Shown piece by piece: positions 47,071 to 59,000 of a stretch of 64,000 bases of DNA. The position numbers and the translations under genes were made by a program. Position 1 is the stretch's first letter. Each line of letters begins with the position of its first letter. The notes below the pieces were generated by a model. It saw only the letters and a list, made by a program, of their open reading frames with translations, was not told where the DNA came from and searched no databases. The DNA is from Sipunculus nudus (Eukaryota > Annelida > Sipuncula > Golfingiida > Sipunculidae): contig CM049316.1 in NCBI GenBank assembly GCA_026874595.1, positions 50,596,695-50,660,694 of the forward strand. Reading direction: 5' to 3'.

Positions 47071-47105
47071 ACGGAGACCCGTTGGGGACACAAGCAAAAA
47101 GTTAT

Positions 47106-47318
47106 TTATCTCGTGCGCTCGACTTATTAATTTGTGCGCACGACTTATTATTTTGTGCGCACGACTTATTATTTTGTGCGCACGACTTATTATTTTGTGC
47201 GCACGACTTATTATTTCGTGCGCACAACTTATTCTTTTGTGCGCACAACTTATTCTTTTGTGCGCTCAACGTACTATTTCGTGCGCGCAACTTATTATTT
47301 CGTGCGCACAAGTTTATA
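47106..47318. repeat. 21-bp minisatellite (GTGCGCACGACTTATTATTTT), about 10 copies
   Basis: Ten head-to-tail 21-bp units, each containing the palindrome GTGCGCAC. Because 21 is a multiple of three, it opens frames in all three plus frames and on the minus strand (for example CAHDLLF or TTYYFVR repeats). These are not proteins. The right-hand units diverge to GCGCACAACTTATTCTTTTG. Confidence 0.95.
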
Positions 47319-47476
47319 CGTCATGTTCGAATATTGTGTCAATTGTGTACGTCAAGGCACAGACGTATATGTCTCTGTAGCAATCGACTGAAGTTTCCAG
47401 GTATGTTATATAATGTGGGTATTTGCTTTCGTTTGTAGGAAAAATGGTTATGCAGCTATACATGGCATTAAAATGG

Positions 47477-47479
<3 letters not shown>

Positions 47480-47517
<38 letters not shown>

Positions 47518-47528
47518 TTATTTATTCG
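47480..47528. repeat. (TA)n / TTTA microsatellite
   Basis: About 16 TA units followed by TTTATTTATTTATTCG. Confidence 0.9.
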
Positions 47529-47634
47529 TATGTGCGTGTGTGTAATTTTTCTTTAAAGTTAGGTTTCAAATTTAAGGGGATTGTAGTTCTCGCTGAGAGG
47601 CAGAGCAATTATGCATGTTTACCATTGGATATAA

Positions 47635-47870
47635 AAAATGCTTGTCCAAAAGGAGACAGTTCGGGAACTTCTGAGGATATTGGATCCTCAGGGTGCGGAA
47701 AACCGACCTCACACCTAAACAGTATCACAACGCCGTAAGTATATATCGTTAAAAGACCGGACAATATTTTGGCCAATGACTCATTCGACTGTCTAAAGCC
47801 CTACGGCATTGGCATATAAGCATACATATTGATTTGTAATGGCCAAACAGTGACCTACCGAGTTATTGTA
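47635..47870 (+). pseudogene. Relic of an integrase-core (DDE) domain protein
   Basis: VQKETVRELLRILDPQGAEN in one frame, then after frame changes a CLKPYGIGI stretch (about 47793-47820). This resembles the region leading into the first catalytic motif of the integrase-core-domain proteins abundant in molluscs and cnidarians, where an R-rich stretch is followed by a W-H-x-D-G-Y-D-K-L-K-P-x-G-like motif. Here the Asp-bearing part is decayed (ILANDSFDCLKPYG). It is about 80 residues long and has several stops. A transposon-derived relic; assignment rests on motif memory only. Confidence 0.45.
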
Positions 47871-48176
47871 GTTATTTTATTAAGACTATTTTGTATGTTT
47901 TTTACAAATTATCATTTATAATATTGTTTTTAATGCCTTGTTTACTTATATGCTGCGTAATTCCTACATAATTGTTTATTTCGCAATCCCAGTGAACAAA
48001 TACTGTATCTCGTTTTGATTTCATTGGCTCAACTAACATCATGCACTTCAATGTCCTGACCCATTTGTTTTCAAAATTGATTACCAGTGAACAGTGTTTC
48101 TCTGCTGAATTTATTCTACAATGAGCAGTTAAACTAGAGGACCAAATCCCCCGCCAAATTGTTGTGTTTTGGCTGA
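47871..48176. other. Non-coding spacer
   Basis: About 300 bp of AT-rich sequence left of the hAT-like element. Nothing recognised. Confidence 0.5.
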
Positions 48177-48282
48177 TATAATAGTTGTGGTGGGCCGATC
48201 ATCGAGGTTTATCGAAAGTCAGTCGGTTTGCTGCCACTTTCAAGCGCTCGATTACCAAAGGCAAGTATCGATTACATCATAA

Positions 48283-48495
48283 TCATGATAACGAGTCTTT
48301 GTTCCCAAAGAACTTCCGTATGTAACTGAGTTTACCACGGTAGATGCGAGGACGGAGGACGTAATAAACCTCTGTGAACTGGCAGGGAGCTGCAGATTTA
48401 GCGGGGAGTTTTGTAACGAGACATACATTGCTCAATATGGCCGGTATGGCATTAAAATGCTCCATAAATTCTCCAGGTCTATGCAGCAAGTACAT
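48283..48495 (-). other. Intact 70-codon frame inside the hAT-like element
   Basis: Minus-strand frame starting MYLLHRPGEFMEHFN and ending YVLRPRIYRGKLSYIRKFFG, NKD. It is more coding-like than its surroundings (balanced residues, no simple sequence). The C-terminal half is faintly reminiscent of SNF2-type helicase segments, but I cannot support an assignment. It could be a captured host exon or chance. Confidence 0.2.
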
Positions 48496-48779
48496 GTCCT
48501 GGATTGTGGTTTAATTCTTGATTATTATATATAATTAAAATGAAACTTTTAAACAGATATTTTACTAATAATAGGAGAATATAAACTAGAATATCAGCAG
48601 AAGCTGACAAAAGCCCTCAGCCAAAAGAAGTGTTTAGAGGTGGTAACAGTAACAAGTACTAAATATCTGTTCTCACATGGATGTATATCTGTACATGTCT
48701 CAGTTATAAATTTAAAATGGAGAGGTATGTACCATGATTCATAACAATCCACCAAATGCTTCCTGAAAAATAAGCTTCT

Positions 48780-49625
48780 AAGTTTTATTCTATTATAAGC
48801 TCTGTGACCTTGAAAAGTAGGTCAAGGTCACCCATCTTCGAACATGAACGAGATTTTTGTCGATATACATCTTCACCAAAGAAATAAAATTCCTATTGTG
48901 AATCCTTTTAGAGATATCCCGCTCACAAGGCCAAAGTTGAAAAATCCAAGAAAAATTCAATAAAAAATCAGAAATTGCAGGTGGCGCCCCCAGACTTGTG
49001 CAGCAGTTACAGACCATCAGTCCCTATGATCATAGTAAGTATTGTGAAAATCCATTTAATGGTTCCTGAGAAATAAGCTTCTAAATGTTTTTCTATAATC
49101 AGCTCTAAAACGTAGAAAAATAGGTCAAGGTCACCCATCTTCGAACTTGACCGAGATTTTGTCAATATACATCTTCACCGAAAAAATAAAATTCTTACGG
49201 TGAATCCTTTTTGAGATATCCCGCTCACAAGCCCAAAGTTGAAAAATCCGATAAAAATTCATTAAAAGTCAGAAATTGTAGGTGGCGCCACCAAACTTGT
49301 ATAGCAGGTACAGACTATCAGTCCCAATATTCAAAGTAAGTTTTGTGAAAATCCACCTAATGGTTCCTGAGTAATAAGCATCTAAGTGTTTTTCTATAAT
49401 CAGCTCTAAAATGTAGAAAATTAGGTCAAGGTCACCTATCTTCGAACTTGACCGAGATTTTATCGATATACATCTTTACCGAGGAAATTAAATTCTGATG
49501 GTGAATCCTTTTCAAGATATCCCGCTCACAAGGTAAAAGTTAACGGACGCCGGACGGACGGACGGACGGACGGACGGACGGACAGCTTGGGTGACGACAA
49601 TAGCCCATCAGCCTAGGGGCTGAGG
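48780..49625. mobile_element. Pearl-like repeat: three about 300-bp units, (GGAC)8 and hairpin end
   Basis: Three tandem units begin near 48785, 49088 and 49390. They share TAGGTCAAGGTCACCCATCT, TCGAAC, GACCGAGATTTTGTC, ATATACATCTTCACC, GATATCCCGCTCACAAG and (units 1 and 2) GGTGGCGCCACC-like boxes. The third unit runs into CGCC(GGAC)n at 49553-49583 and GGACAGCTTGGGTGACGACA, then the hairpin TCAGCCTAGGGGCTGA. Non-coding; nested in the hAT-like element. Confidence 0.75.
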
Positions 49626-49821
49626 GCAAAAAAGGCAAAATCCTTTTTTCTTAAGGTAGAATTACTAAGACACGCGGGCTTGGTTTAGAAAGTACAGTTT
49701 CACAGAAAACTATATATTTCTTTATATCTGCCTGAACCGATTATTAATCGATCATCGATCGGTTTGCTCAAACCGATGATCGATTTTGAAAAAGGAACCG
49801 ACTCCCACCATTATATAATAG

Positions 49822-51299
49822 TATGAGAAATTGACACAACTGCCAAATGTATAAACACACATGTCTTGGTAAATAAAGTTGGATTCCAAATAACTTATCA
49901 GGTTATGGGACAGGCTTACGATACCCTTCCTATTTCAATACGAATTGGGGATGAGCAATACTTGTTTAAGACATTGCAACGCATATTTTAAAAAAACTGA
50001 TAAAAAAAACAAAAATAATCCACGTATGGCCAAAACCTAATCAGGCTCAGAGACGCGGACAAAGGAAATGCTTCATACAAGTGGATATGAGTACAAATTT
50101 GAGATCTGGCTTCGTATATGAGATGTTAAACTTAGATTTTAAAATATCATTAAAAATCTAAAGATCATTAAGTGCATGCATAACTCATCCCCCGGGGCAG
50201 GGGACAATGGCGCTGATTTATAGGACTATAAGTTTTAAAGTATCAAAAGTAAATATATACTTTCATTCTTTCATTACAGCTCTTGTATCTTTGACTACCT
50301 TACAGCAACTCTCATAGTTGTTTCAGAATAAATACGATATTGAGTGTTCTAGTGATTTGCTCTGCAATTCCTCCTGAAATTCTGGATAAAATGACAATGT
50401 ATATATTTGAATTGAAGAAAGGTTGTTATTAATATTATTATAAGGATTCTCTTCTTATAAGTTGACTTTCGGTTTTGCTGAGGCGATGCTTTGTTGCTCA
50501 TTGAGTTAGAATCCTACATTTTACATTCAAAATTTAGTAAGGTGTCCTTGAAACCTAAGAAACGTGACACATTAAGAAATAGATCCTGACGTGCATATTA
50601 ATGTTGTAATGTTGATTTGTGTAATTTATTAGGGAATACCTAGTATCCGTATGTTGATATAGTCATACATAAAATCTTGGTCCAGAAACATACTACAGGT
50701 AATAATTAATGTGTTTTAACGAAAAGCCATCTGGGATTATTTTGCCAGCTAACTTTCATTTAAGATGAGATCCAGTGTTCGTTTTTTTCCGTTGTCCTTC
50801 CGTCCGGTTTTCCGTAAGCAGGGAACATAGCGTTACAGTTATGGTTACGAACTTGATATTAAATGTCAAGTGCCTTTGCGAAATATCTAAACAACAAGGA
50901 ACAAGGTCACCACGACCTACTTCTTGCTAGCCACTGGACAGAAATCTCGTTCCTCCTTTTAAAATCCCTATTAGAAGTCGCCATAAAACTGTGTCATAAC
51001 CAATAGTACTGAGTTTACCCAATCAATATGTATACCTCCGCCGGTGAGCCACCTTTACATGTAGTGGTTATAAGATGAATCGTTGTTGATTTTTTAGGAT
51101 GAAATACAATGCAATCGACATACATTTAACAATTCTTCTTGCCTAGATAGTATCCCTAGATAATTACCCCCCCCCCCCTTTAAGAATAGGCCCCCATCTT
51201 CAGCAGCACATACTGACAGTTACTTGGCAAGCGACTATGGTTTCTTCCATCTATCAACTTGAGAAACAATATTTTTCACCGAATATGAGGGTCAATATG
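49822..51299. other. AT-rich non-coding DNA
   Basis: About 1.5 kb. A TCCGTTGTCCTTCCGTCCGG tract at about 50789-50814 may be a decayed end of a pearl-like element, and a C10 tract lies at about 51168-51178. No gene recognised. Confidence 0.45.
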
Positions 51300-52855
51300 T
51301 TGAATCTCTCTTGAGAAAAGAACATTCATTTATTTTATGGAAATGGGAAGGTAGGTGGCGCCACCTGTCTGGTTTATAAGAAAATATTCCAAGTCCTGCC
51401 AAATTATAGACCTATACCTTGAACAACTCCGGAGAAATGAGCAATTTTCACCAAAAGCACATGTACATATGGACGCTTCACCAAAACGACTGCATATTAC
51501 GCGACCGGTCTGAAGCACAAGATGGACTAGTCCAAGATCTATGGATATGCATAATTTCAGGCCAACAGGGCAAATCACTCCTCAGAAAAGGGCATTAATT
51601 TATTCTACAAAAACGGGTAGGAAGGTGGCGCCACCTGTCTCGTTTATGAGAAAATTTTCCAAGATGGATGGACATGCCAAATTTAAGACCTATACCTTGA
51701 ACCACTCCGGAGATATGAGCAATTTTCACCCAAAGCACATGTACTTCGAATACAAGATGGAGGTATCCAAAATCAATGGACATGCACAATTTCAGCCCAA
51801 TCTGTCCATTAGTTTTAGACTTATAATACTCACAGTACTGTCAAGTTGCAATGATGAGAAATAAAAGGCCCGAAAACAAGAAAAGAACAAAAAGTGGCGC
51901 CACCTGTCTTCCGCAGAAGTCAAAGCTATCCAAGATCTTCGATCAATTTGTTTTTTGGACCAAGCCATGCATCCCTTATTGAGATATTTATGATTTTGTG
52001 TGATTTTCATTATATATGGCAATATTCAAGGTCAAGGCCACTCTCATAGGAAAGGCCATGACCCCAATTTAAATATACATCATTTCCATAACCCATGTCT
52101 ATGTATATGCATAATATGAAAGAATTATGTCCATTAGTTGTTTACTTATAATGCTCACAGTACTGTTAAGTGGCAATGATAGGGGTATTAAACGGCACGG
52201 AATCAAGAAAAGGATAACAGGTGGCGGCACTAGTTTCCGGAACATGACAACACTATCCAAGATCTTCGGTCAATTTGATTTTTGGACCAATCCATGCATC
52301 ACTTATTGAGATATTTGTGATTTTATGTGATTTTCACCATGTATGGCAATATCCAAGGTCAAGGCCACTCTCATAGGAAATGTCATGACCCCAATTTGAA
52401 TATACATCATCCCAAGAATTCTGTCCATTAGTTTTTGACTTGTAAAGCTAACAGTACTGTTAAGTGGCAATGATAGGGATATTAAACGGCACGAAAACAA
52501 GAAAAGGATAACAGGTGGCGCCACTAGTTTCCGGTATGTGACAACACTATCGAAGATCTTCGGTCCAGTTGATTTCTGGATCAATCCATGCAAAATTTTT
52601 TTAAATATTTAAGAATTTTTGTGAATTTCCCCAAAAATGGACCTATTAAAGTTCAAGGTCACTCTCCTATTTAAGGTAATAACCCCATTTCAAATAAGCT
52701 TCGTTCTCTCACCAATATCTATGGAAATGCCGAGTTTGGTAAAGATCCGTAAAATATTTTTGAGTTATCGCGTCGAAACGAAATCTCTGCGGCGGCGGCG
52801 GCGGGGCGCAACCGTGCTTAAACCAAAATATTCCGACTTTTTCTGGGGATACAAT
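51300..52855. mobile_element. Pearl-like repeat: two unit types and a (GCG)n end
   Basis: Two units of about 270 bp (GGTGGCGCCACCTGTCT at 51356 and 51625, TATACCTTGAAC, CTCCGGAGA, ATGAGCAATTTTCACC, AAAGCACATGTAC) are followed by three units of about 300 bp (GTGGCGCCACCTGTCTTCCG at 51893 and relatives at 52220 and 52515, CTATCCAAGATCTTCG, CAAGGTCAAGGCCACTCTCA). The segment ends with TTTTGAGTTATCGCGTCGAA and (GCG)6 at about 52790-52806. Non-coding, with the same architecture as the 48.8-49.6 kb element. Small frames on both strands are incidental. Confidence 0.7.
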
Positions 52856-53054
52856 TAATACTCCCATGACCTAGTTTCAGAAGTAAAACAAAGTTACATT
52901 TAGTCTGTGTGATAAAGAATGAAAATGTTAAACATCTGGCCCTGAATTTTTATGAGACCTTGAACATGACACCGTTTCTCAGGGCTATTTATTTATTCTT
53001 CACTTTTGAAAAAAATTATTTCACATGTTAAATTAGGTCACTTTGATAACATTT
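52856..53054. other. Spacer before the 129-bp satellite
   Basis: About 200 bp of AT-rich sequence, abruptly replaced by satellite at GCATGAAGCTTTTAAAACGC (about 53058). No boundary repeat seen. Confidence 0.6.
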
Positions 53055-56000
53055 CTGCATGAAGCTTTTAAAACGCTTCTTTCGCAATTTAAATCGGCCA
53101 TTTTTGCACAAAACACGATCTTTTATTACGCGAAAACCGAGCTGATTTCGGCGAAAACGACGTTTGTAACAGGGTCTAAATGGCCTAATGAAGCTTCTAA
53201 AATGCTTCTTTCGCAATTTAAATCGGCCATTTTTCCACAAAACACGATCTTTTATTACGCGAAAACCGAGCTGATTTCGGCGAAAACGACGTTTGTAACA
53301 GGGTCTAAATGGCCTAATAAAGCTTCTAAAACGCTTCTTTCGCAATTTAAATCGGCCATTTTTGCACAAAACACGATCTTTTATTACGCGAAAACCGAGC
53401 TGATTTCGGCGAAAACGACGTTTGTAACATGGTCTAAATGGTCTAATGAAGCTTCTCAAAACGCTTCTTTCGCAATTTAAATCGGCCATTTTTCCACAAA
53501 ACACGATCTTGTATTACGCGAAAACCGAGCTGATTTCGGCGAAAACGACGTTTGTAACAGGGTCTAAATGGCCTAATGAAGCTTCTAAAACGCTTCTTTC
53601 GCAATTTAAATCGGCCATTTTTGCACAAAACACGATCTTTTATTACGCGAAAACCGAGCTGATTTCGGCGAAAACGACGTTTGTAACAGGGTCTAAATGG
53701 CCTAATGAAGCTTCTAAAACGCTTCTTTCGCAATTTAAATCGGCCATTTTTTCACAAAACACGATCCTTTATTATGCGAAAACCGAGCTGATTTCGGCGA
53801 AAACGACGTTTGTAACAGGGTCTAAATGGCCTAATGAAGCTTCTAAAACGCTTCTTTCGCAATTTAAATCGGCCATTTTTGCACAAAACACGATCTTTTA
53901 TTACGCGAAAACCGAGCTGATTTCGGCGAAAACGACGTTTGTAACAGGGTCTAAATGGCCTAATGAAGCTTCTAAAACGCTTCTTTCGCAATTTAAATCG
54001 GCCATTTTTGCACAAAACACGATCTTTTATTACGCGAAAACCGAGCTGATTTCGGTGAAAACGACGTTTGTAACAGGGTCTAAATGGCCTAATGAAGCTT
54101 CTAAAATGCTTCTTTCGCAATTTAAATCGGCCATTTTTGCACAAAACACGATCTTTTATTACGCGAAAACCGAGCTGATTTCGGCGAAAACGACGTTTGT
54201 AACAGGGTCTAAATGGCCTAATGAAGCTTCTAAAACGCTTCTTTCGCAATTTAAATCGGCCATTTTTGCACAAAACACGATCTTGTATTACGCGAAAACC
54301 GAGCTGATTTCGGCAAAAACGACGTTTGTAACAGGGTCTAAATGGCCTAATGAAGCTTTTAAAACGCTTCTTTCGCAATTTAAATCGGCCATTTTTGCAC
54401 AAAACACGATCTTTTATTACGCGAAAACCGAGCTGATTTCGGCGAAAACGACGTTTGTAACAGGGTCTAAATGGCCTAATGAAGCTTCTAAAACGCTTCC
54501 TTCGCAATTAAAATCGGCCATTTTTCCACAAAACACGATCTTTTATTACGCGAAAACCGAGCTGATTTCGGTGAAAACGACGTTTGTAACAGGGTCTAAA
54601 TGGCCTAATGAAGCTTCTAAAACGCTTCTTTCGCAATTTAAATCGGCCATTTTTGCACAAAACACGATCTTTTATTACGCAAAAACCGAGCTGATTTCGG
54701 CGAAAACGACGTTTGTAACAGGGTCTAAATGGCCTAATGAAGCTTCTAAAACGCTTCTTTCGCAATTTAAATCGGCCATTTTTGCACAAAACACGACCTT
54801 TTATTACGCGAAAACCGAGCTGATTTCGGCGAAAACGACGTTTGTAACAGGGTCTAAATGGCCTAATGAAGCTTCTAAAACGCTTCCTTCGCAATTTAAA
54901 TCGGCCATTTTTCCACAAAACACGATCTTTTATTACGCGAAAACCGAGCTGATTTCGGCGAAAACGACGTTTGTAACAGGGTCTAAATGGCCTAATGAAG
55001 CTTCTAAAATGCTTCTTTCGCAATTTAAATCGGCCATTTTTGCACAAAACACGATCTTTTATTACGCGAAAACCGAGCTGATTTCGGCGAAAACGACGTT
55101 TGTAACAGGGTCTAAATGGCCTAATGAAGCTTCTAAAACGCTTCCTTCGCAATTTAAATCGGCCATTTTTCCACAAAACACGATCTTTTATTACGCGAAA
55201 ACCGAACTGATTTCGGCAAAAACAACGTTTGTAACAGGGTCTAAATGGCTTAATGAAGCTTCTTAAATGCTTCTTTCGCAATTTAAATCGGCCATTTTTG
55301 CACAAAACACGATCTTTTATTACGCGAAAACCGAGCTGATTTCGGCGAAAACGACGTTTGTAACAGGGTCTAAATGGCCTAATGAAGCTTCTAAAATGCT
55401 TCTTTCGCAATTTAAATCGGCCATTTTTGCACAAAACACGATCTTTTATTACGCGAAAACCGAGCTGATTTCGGTGAAAACGACGTTTGTAACAGGGTCT
55501 AAATGGCCTAATGAAGCTTCTAAAATGCTTCTTTCGCAATTTAAATCGGCCATTTTTCCACAAAACACGATCTTTTATTACGCGAAAACCGAGCTGATTT
55601 CGGCGAAAACGACGTTTGTAACAGGGTCTAAATGGCCTAATGAAGCTTCTAAAACGCTTCTTTCGCAATTTAAATCGGCCATTTTTGCACAAAACACGAT
55701 CTTTTATTACGCGAAAACCGAGCTGATTTCGGCGAAAACGACGTTTGTAACAGGGTCTAAATGGCCTAATGAAGCTTCTAAAATGCTTCTTTCGCAATTT
55801 AAATCGGCCATTTTTGCACAAAACACGATCTTGTATTACGCGAAAACCGAGCTGATTTCGGCGAAAACGACGTTTGTAACAGGGTCTAAATGGCCTAATG
55901 AAGCTTCTAAAACGCTTCTTTCGCAATTTAAATCGGCCATTTTTCCACAAAACACGATCTTTTATTACGCGAAAACCGAGCTGATTTCGGCGAAAACGAC

Positions 56001-59000
56001 GTTTGTAACAGGGTCTAAATGGCCTAATGAAGCTTCTAAAACGCTTCTTTCGCAATTTAAATCGGCCATTTTTGCACAAAACACGATCTTTTAATACGCG
56101 AAAACCGAGCTGATTTCGGTGAAAACGACGTTTGTAACAGGGTCTAAATGGCCTAATGAAGCTTCTAAAATGCTTCTTTCGCAATTTAAATCGGCCATTT
56201 TTGCACAAAACACGATCTTTTATTACGCGAAAACCGAGCTGATTTCGGCGAAAACGACGTTTGTAACAGGGTCTAAATGGCCTAATGAAGCTTCTAAAAC
56301 GCTTCCTTCGCAATTAAAATCGGCCATTTTTCCACAAAACACGATCTTTTATTACGCGAAAACCGAGCTGATTTCGGCGAAAACGACGTTTGTAACAGGG
56401 TCTAAATGCCCTAATGAAGCTTCTAAAATGCTTCTTTCGCAATTTAAATCGGCCATTTTTGCACAAAACACGATCTTTTATTACGCGAAAACCGAGCTGA
56501 TTTCGGCGAAAACGACGTTTGTAACAGGGTCTAAATGGCCTAATGAAGCTTCTAAAACGCTTCCTTCGCAATTTAAATCGGCCATTTTTCCACAAAACAC
56601 GATCTTTTATTACGCGAAAACCGAGCTGATTTCGGCGAAAACGACGTTTGTAACAGGGTCTAAATGGCTTAATGAAGCTTCTTAAATGCTTCTTTTGCAA
56701 TTTAAATCGGCCATTTTTGCACAAAACACGATCTTTTATTACGCGAAAACCGAGCTGATTTCGGCGAAAACGACGTTTGTAACAGGGTCTAAATGGCCTA
56801 ATGAAGCTTCTAAAATGCTTCTTTCGCAATTTAAATCGGCCATTTTTGCACAAAACACGATCTTTTATTACGCGAAAACCGAGCTGATTTCGGTGAAAAC
56901 GACGTTTGTAACAGGGTCTAAATGGCCTAATGAAGCTTCTAAAATGCTTCTTTCGCAATTTAAATCGGCCATTTTTCCACAAAACACGATCTTTTATTAC
57001 GCGAAAACCGAGCTGATTTCGGCGAAAACGACGTTTGTAACAGGGTCTAAATGGCCTAATGAAGCTTCTAAAACGCTTCTTTCGCAATTTAAATCGGCCA
57101 TTTTTGCACAAAACACGATCTTTTATTACGCGAAAACCGAGCTGATTTCGGCGAAAACGACGTTTGTAACAGGGTCTAAATGGCCTAATGAAGCTTCTAA
57201 AATGCTTCTTTCGCAATTTAAATCGGCCATTTTTGCACAAAACACGATCTTGTATTACGCGAAAACCGAGCTGATTTCGGCGAAAACGACGTTTGTAACA
57301 GGGTCTAAATGGCCTAATGAAGCTTCTAAAACGCTTCTTTCGCAATTTAAATCGGCCATTTTTCCACAAAACACGATCTTTTATTACGCGAAAACCGAGC
57401 TGATTTCGGCGAAAACGACGTTTGTAACAGGGTCTAAATGGCCTAATGAAGCTTCTAAAACGCTTCTTTCGCAATTTAAATCGGCCATTTTTGCACAAAA
57501 CACGATCTTTTAATACGCGAAAACCGAGCTGATTTCGGTGAAAACGACGTTTGTAACAGGGTCTAAATGGCCTAATGAAGCTTCTAAAATGCTTCTTTCG
57601 CAATTTAAATCGGCCATTTTTGCACAAAACACGATCTTTTATTACGCGAAAACCGAGCTGATTTCGGCGAAAACGACGTTTGTAACAGGGTCTAAATGGC
57701 CTAATGAAGCTTCTAAAACGCTTCCTTCGCAATTAAAATCGGCCATTTTTCCACAAAACACGATCTTTTATTACGCGAAAACCGAGCTGATTTCGGCGAA
57801 AACGACGTTTGTAACAGGGTCTAAATGCCCTAATGAAGCTTCTAAAATGCTTCTTTCGCAATTTAAATCGGCCATTTTTGCACAAAACACGATCTTTTAT
57901 TACGCGAAAACCGAGCTGATTTCGGCGAAAACGACGTTTGTAACAGGGTCTAAATGGCCTAATGAAGCTTCTAAAACGCTTCCTTCGCAATTTAAATCGG
58001 CCATTTTTCCACAAAACACGATCTTTTATTACGCGAAAACCGAGCTGATTTCGGCGAAAACGACGTTTGTAACAGGGTCTAAATGGCTTAATGAAGCTTC
58101 TTAAATGCTTCTTTTGCAATTTAAATCGGCCATTTTTGCACAAAACACGATCTTTTATTACGCGAAAACCGAGCTGATTTCGGCGAAAACGACGTTTGTA
58201 ACAGGGTCTAAATGGCCTAATGAAGCTTCTAAAACGCTTCCTTCGCAATTTAAATCGGCCATTTTTCCACAAAACACGATCTTTTATTACGCGAAAACCG
58301 AGCTGATTTCGGCGAAAACGACGTTTGTAACAGGGTCTAAATGGCTTAATGAAGCTTCTTAAATGCTTCTTTTGCAATTTAAATCGGCCATTTTTGCACA
58401 AAACACGATCTTTTATTACGCGAAAACCGAGCTGATTTCGGCGAAAACGACGTTTGTAACAGGGTCTAAATGGCCTAATGAAGCTTCTAAAATGCTTCTT
58501 TCGCAATTTAAATCGGCCATTTTTGCACAAAACACGATCTTTTATTACGCGAAAACCGAGCTGATTTCGGTGAAAACGACGTTTGTAACAGGGTCTAAAT
58601 GGCCTAATGAAGCTTCTAAAATGCTTCTTTCGCAATTTAAATCGGCCATTTTTCCACAAAACACGATCTTTTATTACGCGAAAACCGAGCTGATTTCGGC
58701 GAAAACGACGTTTGTAACAGGGTCTAAATGGCCTAATGAAGCTTCTAAAACGCTTCTTTCGCAATTTAAATCGGCCATTTTTGCACAAAACACGATCTTT
58801 TATTACGCGAAAACCGAGCTGATTTCGGCGAAAACGACGTTTGTAACAGGGTCTAAATGGCCTAATGAAGCTTCTAAAATGCTTCTTTCGCAATTTAAAT
58901 CGGCCATTTTTGCACAAAACACGATCTTGTATTACGCGAAAACCGAGCTGATTTCGGCGAAAACGACGTTTGTAACAGGGTCTAAATGGCCTAATGAAGC

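Larger units (their letters stand above)
48185..49813. mobile_element. hAT-like non-autonomous element with 8-bp target duplication
   Basis: TATAATAG occurs exactly at 48177-48184 and 49814-49821, an 8-bp direct duplication as produced by hAT transposases. The ends inside it read TTGTGGTGGGCCGATCATCG (left) and, inverted, TAATGGTGGGAGTCGGTTCC (right), sharing TGGTGGG plus GATCATCG/CGATGATCG blocks further in. The element is 1629 bp, has no transposase, and carries an inserted tandem-repeat element at 48780-49625 and an open frame at 48283-48495. Confidence 0.7.

Noticed and set aside
47106-47318. CRISPR-like array
   Set aside because: Units are contiguous 21-mers without spacers, in a eukaryotic context. 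It is a minisatellite.
53446-55266. A 606-codon repeat protein on the plus strand, and 396-601-codon frames on the minus strand, across 53-64 kb
   Set aside because: They are open only because the satellite unit is 129 bp (43 codons). Both strands are open at once, the variants mostly change amino acids, and the frames end at substitutions shared by repeat position.
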